From assembly GCF_029867415.1 (NCBI RefSeq), contig NC_081183.1, positions 58,726,336 to 58,790,335 of the forward strand: 64,000 nucleotides of DNA, read 5' to 3'. Numbering within the stretch: the first letter of the stretch is position 1; each line of letters starts with the position of its first letter. The notes under the pieces are model-generated. The model saw nothing but the letters and a program-made list of their open reading frames with translations. It ran no database searches and was not told where the DNA came from. The DNA is from Vicia villosa (taxonomy: Eukaryota; Streptophyta; Magnoliopsida; Fabales; Fabaceae). Of the stretch, positions 53,927-64,000 are shown one piece after another. The translations under genes were made by a program, and so were the position numbers.

Positions 53927-55747
53927 TGATAACACGAAAACGTATCACATATTTGGCTTGATTTACATATATTATTTCCCTATTTTATATTAATTATGTT
54001 GCTTTATATTGGTATTATGCTGGTATTTTCATTGTTTTAGGTTTTATGTTCGTTTTGAGGGATATTTGTGAAAAGGAAAGAAATGGAGCTAAAATCACTA
54101 CTATTTGTGCCTAAAAGATGGAAAAGGGGTGCTGAAGCAATAAAGGGGTGCAAAGAAGGCCCAATTGAGCAAAGTACAAATCCAGCCCACGTGAAGCTGA
54201 AGCCCCCACGTCTCCAAGTGGGAGACGGTCGTCTCACCCTCCACAAATCAAGGGACGCACGTTCCCATCATCCAAGCCACGTCTCCAAGTGGGAGACGCC
54301 CGTCTCCATGCTCCTTGCCACGTCTCCTCAGAAGACGCACGTCTCCTAAGCCCAAGGGGTGAAGGAGAGCCACGTCGGCTACTTGAGACGTCCGTCTCCA
54401 CCTCTCCACTATTTTCTCCACCTTTTTCTCAACTTCCCACGCATGATCTCCACTACTTCTCACATGATGCTGAAAGGAACTTCCATTTCCATTCACTATA
54501 AATAGAGGCTGAGCATTCATTTGAGAGTATCCAAGTTTTAGGCGCGGAAGCGCTGTTCATAGTTTTAGGCATATATTATCACTTTGTAAAAGTGGTAGTT
54601 TTTCACATTGAGGAACTACCACACTATTAGTTTTAGGCCTACAATTTATGTACTCTTGGATCACAATCTTGCCGACATTATTTCAAAGCTTCATTCAAGT
54701 TTCAAGATTTGTTTTGTTCGTAATTTAATTCAAGTTCGTTTTGTCCGCTTTACTTCCAGGTTTATTTATTTGCAATTATTTTAGTTTCATGTTCTTATAA
54801 TATTGTTTTATCATTATCATTATAATATGGTTAGTAATTATAATTTCATGTTTAATAATTATAATTCCATGTTTAATAATTATAATTTCATGTTTGTTTC
54901 TTTAAGTATGTCTGGCTAATTTATTTAGATGTCGGTATGTAGAGTAATCTAACCGTAGGGATCCGAAATAAATTGGCTTAATTATATTTTATTAACTATC
55001 ACTTGTTTTTGGTTTGTATGTCTAATTTAATTAGTAAGTCTTAAAACCAATAGAGCGAAAGTTTGAGGGTTTAAGACGGTCAAAGGTTAAAATCAATAGA
55101 GCGAAAGTTTAAGATCTTTAACTGGATAGTAGACATAGGACATTAGTTTTAAGGATGGCGAAAGCGTATTAAAACTAATTAGAACTTATTTATTTCCAAA
55201 AAGTGTTTTTACACCCGAGCGGGATGGCGAAAGCGTACGTTAGGGATATTAGCATGTTCCGAGTCAACAGAGCGAAAGTTTGAGATTAGGAGATTTAAAT
55301 AGATAACGACTTCATAAGGCAAGCATTTTATTAACTATGTTGTTTTCAAAAAGCGTTTCTAAATCTGGTGGGATGGCGAAAGCGTACATTAAGAGTTAGG
55401 ATCGTAGTCTGAATCAATAGAGCGAGAGTTTGAGAGGAGGACTTTTAAATAACATAGTTAGTAAAGATCTTTGATTTAATTAGAATCTGGCCAATGGAAC
55501 TTCGGATCACCTAAGTTAGATGAAATACATACTGATATCCGCTTATTATTATATTCTTAGAATAAATATTTTTAGTTTCCCCATTTATAAAAAAAACCCA
55601 AATATCATTAGCCTTAGCTTTACATAGTAACTTTAGATAACGGTAGGTCGATTTATAGTCCCTGTGGATTCGATATCTTTTAAAACTACACGACACGACT
55701 GTGCACTTGCAGTTATCCCGACTAATAGACACGCAAAGTCGCGATCA
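53927..55747 (+). repeat. Element E 3' LTR
   Basis: Same length as the 5' copy. TATA box at 54497-54504; CGTCTC island at about 54202-54397; GCGAAAG-type motif array at about 55048-55434. Followed by GTGGT. Confidence 0.95.
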
Positions 55748-55752
55748 GTGGT

Positions 55753-57118
55753 GACTACAAAAAGGAAGAAGTGACTGCCATCTCAAAAGTTCTTTTTGTT
55801 TATGAACCATCATCATTATCAAAGATTCAAATCCAAAAGTCTCTTGGAACCTGAATGCATAAGTTGAAATTAACTGAGTTTAGGACTGAAGATCATCACG
55901 AAGAGGGGTGGGTACAATCAAATTTTGAGCCTTTATCCTTTGTTTCTTAAACCATGAACCAAGCCACGTTACAACCCTTGAAAGTCCTAATTGAAGCATG
56001 GTTAGTTCGAAAGCATACTGTCACCAAAAAGGTATCCCGACTCCTTAGGGTTTACTACAAATGTTAAGTTGATATCCGGTTCTTACAAACATCGCATTGT
56101 TACAAATAGCATGTTTTTACAAATATCACGCTTTTACATCTTTTGTTTTAATGTTTTTTCAAAAACTCAAGACAAACGTACGCATTGCATCTCATGAATT
56201 CATTATTAAACATATTCTGCTACATAATTTCAAATGTTAGCATCAGAAAGAACTTGCGCAGGGTACAACTAATGACTGGAAGTTATCCCGACAGACAAGA
56301 TTACTCCGAGAAGCAATGTCTCCTACGTATACAAGGGGCATGGCACGCTTTGCCCAAATCAATCTGGGGCAATCAAGTAGATCTGAAGCTACTTCCCAAC
56401 CAACATGGGGTATTGTCTTCGGATTATGATTACTAGGGGCATGTCGCCCATAGTGCACGTCTCATAAATTCCTCGCGAGGCGAATCTTTTCAAAGTCTCT
56501 ACTAGCGGGGGCAAATCTATGCAAGTCCAGTTTGACATCTTGATCAATACTCAGCGGTGTGTCCTAATCAAATCCTGGAATGGTAGTTACTATAATACTG
56601 GGGGCAATGTTCAAGGCATCCACGCCTTCCCACAGCTCCGATTTCACAAGATCATATCCCCACAGAGCAATTCTCAAGAAGATATCTTCAAACATACTCG
56701 TCCCGACAAAGACATGACTCCCCAACAGAGTTTACATCTTCAACACTACCGGTTCTCCAAAAATTTGCTCTTCTCCAACATGGTGTATTAATATCTCTAA
56801 TCCCCAATCAGGGTACATCAAGTTACTGATCATCCCCAAGCAGAAATCATAAATCCCCAGCTGAGCATCTTCAAGACAAGATCAGACAACAAAATTACAA
56901 GGACATGGAGATTTAGTTTCTCAATCAAGACAACATAAATCATATATCACATATTCATACATCGCATACATTACCTCGTAATGAACACATGCATAACATA
57001 CAAAGCGTCTCATTTATTTTGAGGGACTCATTACATAACACATGCATCATGACATTGCATAAAGATTAACTTTACCTTTTTCAGAATACAGGTACAAACA
57101 GATAAACGAAATCTCCAA
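55753..57118 (+). other. Element C 3' region, continued
   Basis: Resumes the sequence cut at 49010. Short open frames here have no recognisable product. It has the look of an Ogre 3' UTR and leads into the minisatellite. Confidence 0.65.
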
Positions 57119-57935
57119 TCTTCAAAGATCTAATTCAGTTACTACGAACGGTACTGACACGGTCAACTCTCAAAGATCTAATTCTACCATCACGAACGGT
57201 GTAGACACGATCATCCTTCCGAGATCTAATTCATTTACCACGAACGGTGGTGACACGATCATTCCCTAAGTCTAATTCAGCTACTACGAACGGTGTTGAC
57301 ACGACAAGAGAATCTAATTCTATCATCACGAACGGTGTAGACACGATTATCTCCCCAAGATCTAATTCGGTTACCACGAACGGTGCTGACACGATCGGCC
57401 TTTAAAGAGATCTAATTCTATCATCACGAACGGTATAGACACGATCATCTTTCCAAGATCTAATTCAGGTATCACGAACGATACTGACACGATCAACTCT
57501 CAGAGATCTAATTCCATCATCACGAACGGTGTGGACACGATCATCTTTCCTAAGTCTAATTCAGTCACTACGAGCGGTGCTGACACGATAAGAGAATCTA
57601 ATTCTATCATCATGAACGGTGTAGACACGATCATCTCTCCAAGGTCTAATTCAGGTATCACGAACGGTACTGACACGATCAACTCTCAGAGATCTAATTC
57701 CATCATCACGAACGGTGTGGACACGATCAATTGCTTCTAAAGTCTAATTCAGTTACTACGAATGGTGCTGACACGACAAGAGATCTAATTCTATCATCAC
57801 AAACGGTATAGACACGATAATCTTTCCGAGATCTAATTCAGGTATTACGAACGGTACTGACACGATCAACTCTCAAAGATCTAATTCGTCTACTACGAAC
57901 AGTAATGACACGATCAACACTCAAACAACTACTTC
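57119..57935 (+). repeat. Minisatellite of about 47 bp in the element C 3' UTR
   Basis: Seventeen units by eye, each with TCTAATTC, then ACGAACGGT and GACACGATCA. Units alternate between two subtypes, and every fourth unit matches best (starts 57459, 57645, 57832), giving a higher-order period of about 187 bp. Open frames through it are by-products of the repeat. Tandem arrays in the Ogre 3' UTR are known sources of satellites (established knowledge). Confidence 0.92.
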
Positions 57936-58000
57936 TCAAACACTTCAAACATAACCTAATGTGTGACCTACTGGATGGCATCTTTAAGCCCATCTCCATC

Positions 58001-61000
58001 TGTCATACCCCAAATTTGTCCTACCCCTTGATTTCTAACTGGTTTTAGCTTTGCATTTCATCTGCATACCTCCACTAGGTCGTTTAACCTAACATTCATC
58101 ATTAATCAATAAATCTGGCATTGGGATCAAGGATCGTGAAGAATTAGGGTTCCTATATTGCTTTGAGGCTCTCACATTCATTCAAAGGATACAAGGGTAC
58201 TATCTCTCGAGATGTACCAAGTTCGAAGGATTAAGGTCTATATCCCCCGGGTGTATCAAGAGATTAGAGTTACTTACGCATGGTGTCTGAGATTGTTGTT
58301 TCATTTGAGTTCACTAGATTTCGTGTTAAGGCATTCCTCTATGCTCAATTATTATCTTCTTCAAGGATTCCTTGGAAGCATTATTGTTATGGGGAGATCG
58401 GATTACAAATGCAACAGCATAGAAGAGTGAAGACTTGTTAGGTGAACCAAGCTTTTTAGGAGGCAAAGTATTCAGGAGTTGAGATTTAATTGAGTTTATG
58501 GTTGCATCAATCATCATGAGTTATGTCTCAAATACTCGGCTTGATTCATTTCATTACCTGGAGCTACGAGTTCTATGTGGTCTTATGCAAACTTTTGAGC
58601 TTTTATCTATACACTCGAATTGATAATGAAAGGAGAGATGAAAGTTTCACTTTATTTCTCAAAGGTCATGTCATCCTAAATATGATGCATTACAAAGAAA
58701 ATCAATTTGATCTTTTGATGTTCATAATGAGTTTTATTGGTGTTTGACCATGATTACAATCTATGAGAGGAGTTCCAAATAAAGTTCAAGCTATATGAGA
58801 TTCGAGTCATTACAAGTCTCATCCGTTACATAAGAGAAGTTAGAAGAGGAACACAGTTTGACCTAATTCTACTCTTTGACTCCTACTTGGCCATGTCAGC
58901 TGACTTGATTCCCATTGGCACTCCTGCTTCATCATTAAGATTGGTATTTGGACATTGTGCATCCCATACTTGAATTCAACCAATTGCCTGCATCATTAAT
59001 ATACCAAATAATCACACATCACTCCGTAAAATTTCGAGAACAATACAATTCCAGAACAGTCAAATGCCAATCCAATACAAATCCACCAACATAGGAAATA
59101 TGGAATTCAAAAGCCAAACCATGCTTCAGCCATATGCATTTTCATTCATAACCAAACAGTTGCATAAAAACTCATACATACACACATACGAATAACCTAT
59201 CAAACCTGCAAAACCATTCACAAAAATCAATTCCCAATACATACATTTAAAACAGCCTTGCATCACAAAAACAGATCCATATAAACCCTGCTGCTGACTT
59301 ACAATATGTCCTAGCTGAACCAAAATTAGTCACCCTGCCTAATACATCATTCAACACATACTCTAATTCCCCATCAATCTCTAACAGCTCCCCTTTTTAA
59401 CCAATTAACTAACAGAATTTGTTTTTAATCTCTAACTAACATCACAGTTACATCTCTAACAGAAAAAAACCTCTCTATAACTTCCTAACTGTCACATAAC
59501 CACCAAAACAGAATGATAACTACCCTAACCACCTTCAGAATATCACTAACTGAATGTAACTAACATATAACAGAAAAAGTCAGAAATAACTAACCTTCAA
59601 AAAACCGATCATCTTCATCTCTATATAACAGAGGTCTTCTTCATTCTTCAAGCTCTCTCTCTATTCATTCTTCACACAAAATTCACCATCTTCAATCTTC
59701 ACCATCTCAAAAATATCTTTGCATCTTCATCAATCATCCTCTATATACCTTCAGATTCTTTCCAACCTTCAATCTCTCTCTCACGATCCATCAATGGAGA
59801 ACCTCTCGAATCTCTGAATTCACACTCTCATCAAACCTCCAAACATTCTTCAATCTTCAATTCACAGGGCCCTCCAATCATCTTCACGCAGATTCAATAA
59901 TCATCTGATAATCATCATCATCTTTGAATCAATTACGCATCTACATCAATTATCCTCACCTCATTCTCTACAAATAACGATATTCATCGACATCATCGCG
60001 ACACCGATTCAGAAGTGCAAAACGAAAATCAAGAAAGAAGAGGATAATAGATGAAGCCCTAATCGAGAAAGAGAGAGAACTAAATACCTAGAAATCAAAA
60101 TTGGTTTGTTTGTTCTTCGTCTTCACCAATCTCGAACCGGACTTGTCTTTGGAGATCCGAAAAATAGCGTGAGAAATCGGAGAAAGATGAGTACGAGTAT
60201 GAGTTCAGCAGAATTCCGGCGCCATTTCCGTTCCGTCGTCGCGAGAAAGAGATATGTGTTCGGTGATTCGCCATAGAACGGAGGCTTTCTCCGGAGATTA
60301 TTTCGGCGCCGTTCAGAAACGAGGAAGAGAAGGAAAAACGCTCTAAGAACGTGAAAGGTCACATTGTTCTAACCCTAAATTCCTCTTTCCATTTATTTTA
60401 TTTAATTTATTTTTGATAGAATTACAAAATATCTGGAAGAATGAAATCTGATGGATAAACAAGCTTGGGCTGATTTTGCTCTTCACACCCCTCATAGGAG
60501 CCCATGTATTTTTGGCATGCTGTGAAATCTGTACAAAAAAAAATCATCCTTGGGCCAGAGCGCCATTGTTGCTGGCCGCACCCCACTTTGGCCCATACAC
60601 CCCTTTTCTGAACAAAACAAAACCCCCTTTGGGCCTCTCTATCTGGGCCTGCGCCCCAATTACTATCTGCACAACCATATTTCACTTTACACCCCTGTTT
60701 CTATTTTTTTAATTACTAAAATTTAGGTTTAATTAGATTTTTTCTATTTTCTTTTAGTAAATAAAAATACTGATTTTCTCCTATTATTTTTTTAGACTTT
60801 GATACAATTTTGACATAGAAAAATGTTCATAAAAAATATTAATTTTAGGCTTATCGATTTAGTCTTCTTTTTGCTTGTTTTAGAGTTCATTTCTCTTTCA
60901 TAAAAATCAATAAAAAATAGTAGTAATTTTAGTTCAATTTTGTACTATATTTTGACTTGTTTCCTTTCTTGCTTTTTTACCGATTTTGTATCATTGCATT

Positions 61001-62047
61001 ACTTGATTTTGCTTGTAATTGTGCCTTTATTTTGTATGTCCATTAGATCTTAGGACTTCCAATCAATAACATGACTTTAGGCTATTTTTCTTTCATAACT
61101 ATTAGGTTAGAATAATACTTAGGCTAGTCTCCCCCATTTCATTTCTTTTTCTTTTCAACTTTTAAAATACTTAATAAATGGGAGACGCGAATCATACGTT
61201 ACTTAGTGGGAGAGAAATGAGTGGGATTCATTCCCTAATCTGTTTCTCGATCGCTATAAGAAATGAGTGGGATTTATTCCCTAATCTGTTTCTTAATCAC
61301 CTAGTGGAAGAGAAATGAGTGGGATTCATTCCCTAATCTGTTTCTCGATCGCTACATAATGGAAGAGAGATGAGTGGGATCCATTCCCTAATCTGTTTCT
61401 CTACCATCATACACGTTTATGTGATTCGTATCGCAAACAAATTCCCCTTAAAAAATACACAACCAAAAACACTTAAAACACCTAACAATGGTTCAAATTA
61501 AAACAAAGTAGAGAAAGTGGTGAGTGCCCCGGTATTGGGAACTGTTCATCACTTATCTACCCTAAAAGATACAAACCAATCTCTTTCTTCTTTCTAAGGG
61601 CATTGTTATTTCCGCTCGAACGCATCGTAGGCTGTCCCCTTATGCAAGAGCGCGAACGTTAACTCCGCCCAACTAAAAAACACAAAAACAAACAGAAAAT
61701 CTTGAGCCGAGCTACGGTAACTCTGATTCCTGAAAAGGATACGTAGGCAGCGGGGTAGGGCCCGTGCGAGTACAATTCTTTATTTTCCCTACATTTTGCA
61801 TTCATTCGCATATATAGACATAGACATAGTACACACCCTTTAGATAGAAACAAACATAGGTGGATACCATCGAGTACGATGGGCGTGAGGGGTGCTAACA
61901 CCTTCCCCTTGCGTAACCGACTCCCGTACCTAGATTCTCTGGTCGCAAGACCTTGTTCCTTCCTTTGCCAGGTTTTATGATATTCCTTTCCCTTTTGGGA
62001 TAAATATATTGGTGGCGACTTTGTTCAATTTTTGCGAGCGTGCGACA
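58001..62047 (+). repeat. 5' LTR of Ogre-like element F
   Basis: 4047 bp from TGTCATACCCCAA to GCGTGCGACA, followed by a primer site. Possible TATA box TATATAA at 59622-59628 with a CT-rich leader. Four 60-bp tandem units with GAAATGAGTGGGATTCATTC are at 61205-61410. The U5 motif is at 61890-61912 and a PBS-like motif at 62013-62023. No gene. The family differs from LTRs B, C and D. The bases before it (CCATC) are a possible target duplication whose partner lies beyond the window. Confidence 0.88.
61205..61410. repeat. Four-unit tandem repeat in LTR F
   Basis: Units of about 50-60 bp share GAAATGAGTGGGATTCATTC and CCTAATCTGTTTCTC. Confidence 0.88.
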
Positions 62048-62049
62048 GC

Positions 62050-62067
62050 TGGCGACTCTGCTGGGGA
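62050..62067 (+). promoter_or_regulatory. Element F primer binding site
   Basis: TGGCGACTCTGCTGGGGA, identical to the element C site, two bases after the LTR end. Confidence 0.82.
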
Positions 62068-62165
62068 TGTGATAGACCTGTGCTGGTCCATTCTTAGCGA
62101 GTCGATCCTTGCCTTTGTTTGTTTCGTTTATTGGGTGTTTCTTTGTTTGTTTATATGTCTACATC

Positions 62166-62266
<101 letters not shown>

Positions 62267-63336
62267 TGCAAATCATGTTTATTTCCTACTTGCATATCAT
62301 GTTTACTTTCTGCATGCATCTGGACTATATTATGGGTCCCCGTGGGGACCACATATTTTCCCTGTTTGCAGGTTGGGTGGGATGTTATATGAGGTAAAAG
62401 GCCCAATACCCAGGCCAGAGCTGACACATAGGATACGTAGGATAGAGTGGATAGTCATGACGCCAACAGAATGTCAGGTTCTGTTGATTGCGATCATGAG
62501 ACCCATGACCAGTCGAGACTTAAATGGGATACCATTGTTGGCATGTATTTGCAACGATGATGGTGTTTCAGGAGAGTTGTTAACGCTGGAGACCTTTTGA
62601 CCTACCCTGACCTAGATTCACCTGTGAGTGGGGAGGGATATACATGACAGGTACCGTTGGTGACTATTCTGTTCTGTTGGTGACTATTATTCCTATGGTT
62701 GTGTGGTACCTATGCCGAACCTTTGGCTGTGTGGTACCTATGCCGGACCTTTGATCTCATGACATCTGACCTATATCAGTTATTCAGAGAATTGTATAGT
62801 GGTTACTAAGATTATGTGGACCGTTGATCCCATTCTTTTGCATTGCATAACATCATGGCTTTATCCACTTCATTTATGGGGGGTCCTAAAGTCTATTTCC
62901 AAAAAAAAAGGGGAGAAAAAGAAAAAAGGAAATAGAAAAGCAAAAAAAAAGAAAAAAAAGAAAAAAAAGAAAATAGACTCTATACAAAAAAAGGGGTCTT
63001 GATTCCAAAAGAAAAAGAGAAAATGAAAAGTGTGAAAAGGACTTTAGGATCCCTTGGAAATGAAACATGCATTCATACTATCATGCATTTCATGGTTCTT
63101 TCAAAGACTTATGGGGCCCCTTCTATTCAGACTTTGACATCAACAAGATAATTGACTTCTCACCGCTACGTGCTAGAAAGTTAACAATGGAATAACTCTG
63201 TGGGGTTTTGACTGAGGTAAGAACATAAATGGAGACTGGAATGAATCAGTGTATGAAGGCTATCCAGGTTTTTCTCTTTGACAAGAAGAATTGAGACAAG
63301 TTCCTCAAAGGCCAAATGCAAATGTGAATCTCACCT

Positions 63337-63900
63337 ATGAGAAGAATGTTTGAAATAATGTTGAGATTCCTATTCTTGGTAAGGAGAATTCACATCATTG
63401 AAGTATTCAATTTTCCGAGTATTGAAATTGACAAAAGGTTCCACCTCTTGGAGAAAAAGTTGAAAGTCATAGAAGGTTGCGACTCCATTGACTTATACTT
63501 TGTTGGTTTGTGCCTAGTGCCTGATGTCAAAAAACTGCAAATGTCATTTACTCTCACTCCGAATGGTTTGGATATTGAAGCTAAAGTGGTAACTACCTCT
63601 TGTGCATATGTGGAAATTGCTTGGGGCTCCCGATTGAGGGATAAGCAAGACGTACTCTTATCTTGAGCATTGCATCACTCGCATTGCTCGAATCCCTAAA
63701 GTAAGGCAAAAGTTTACAACTCTTGGGTGACTTCGTTGGAGTTTTCTTTTGAAGTAATCTGAAGTGTTTGGAAGGAACAGATGATAATTCTAAGTGACTA
63801 CCATGTTGGCGCACAAAGCCATTCAACTGAGGATTGTGTGTCGTTCACTCCAAGAGGTTCATGCATGAGGTCTCAAAACTGTAGGAAGTGTTCAAGAGCA
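63337..63900 (+). pseudogene. Decayed gag of element F
   Basis: A 109-codon open frame (63337-63666) contains RFHLLEKKLKVIEGCDSIDL and LCLVPDV, the conserved lead into the Tat-type Gag core (compare ELCLVPSVQIP in Ogre). The core itself is lost. After a stop, 63790-63850 encodes YHVGAQSHSTEDC, a zinc knuckle that has lost its first Cys. As in element C, the gag N-terminal end is joined to the knuckle without the capsid. Confidence 0.6.
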
Positions 63901-64000
63901 ATAAGTCCAGACGGAGTAAAGTCTCCTCAACAATGGCAACCATCTAGTTCTTTATTGCATTCTCATTTTTAACATTTCATTGTTTGTTTAAGCATTGCTA

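Larger units (their letters stand above)
49010..55747 (+). mobile_element. Element E: complete non-autonomous Athila-like LTR retrotransposon
   Basis: 6738 bp with two 1821-bp LTRs (TGATAACACG to CGCGATCA) and the target duplication GTGGT at 49005-49009 and 55748-55752. It has an exact tRNA-Asp primer site, one 544-residue ORF without Gag core, protease or polymerase, and a polypurine tract. By eye the LTRs differ at about ten positions, so this too is fairly recent. It shares the post-ORF hairpin and duplicated hairpin-polypurine modules with element A, so the two probably use the same kind of helper. Confidence 0.93.

Noticed and set aside
57531..57740. Repeat protein gene in the minisatellite
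   Set aside because: Frame openness comes from repeat length near a multiple of three; stops appear in neighbouring units.

Overview
This window looks like intergenic DNA from a plant, most likely a legume of the pea/vetch group. I found no host gene, rRNA, intact tRNA gene or CRISPR. Almost every base belongs to a nest of LTR retrotransposons. The organism call is inference. It rests on a near-complete giant Ogre-type Ty3/gypsy element (LTRs of about 5 kb, an extra ORF1, two RNase H domains, an intron before reverse transcriptase), on several relatives of it, and on a SIRE/Maximus-type copia element with an envelope-like gene, a combination typical of Fabeae.

Layout. (1) 1-3212 and 32147-32445 are parts of one minus-strand SIRE-like element: 3' LTR, polypurine tract, and a broken envelope-like gene. 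(2) 3213-32146 is an Ogre element on the minus strand, inserted in that gene. Its LTRs are 3213-8165 and 27180-32146, and its target duplication is CTTGC. In its own sense it reads LTR, PBS, leader, ORF1, gag-pro (two in-frame stops), intron, RT-RH-aRH-INT, structured 3' UTR, LTR. (3) 14500-20942 is a gag-pro-only element (tRNA-Asp primer site, target duplication ATCTC) that landed inside the Ogre protease reading frame. (4) 32446-36293 is a minus-strand Ogre-like LTR (B) inserted further upstream in the envelope-like gene. (5) From 36560 runs a plus-strand Ogre-like derivative (C): LTR, PBS, intact ORF1, a reduced gag with duplicated zinc knuckles, no pol, and a 3' UTR with a 47-bp minisatellite. 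C is interrupted by an LTR (D, 43373-48048), by a complete non-autonomous Athila-like element (E, 49010-55747, target duplication GTGGT), and by another Ogre-like element (F) whose 5' LTR is 58001-62047 and which runs off the right edge.

How the parts work. The only near-complete enzyme set is the Ogre pol. It keeps the YVDD and D-D-E catalytic residues but has lost one integrase zinc-finger cysteine, and its gag-pro is stopped twice. The other elements would need enzymes supplied in trans.

Most worth a second look: a small TATA-preceded open reading frame for a 55-residue two-helix membrane peptide inside LTR D; three tandem 3' UTR hairpins in Ogre whose 7-bp stems covary; duplicated hairpin plus polypurine modules in elements A and E; tRNA-like A/B-box modules in three unrelated elements; and a primer-binding-site-like motif repeated inside U5 of several LTRs. 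All coordinates and motif counts were read by eye; no alignment or database search was run.
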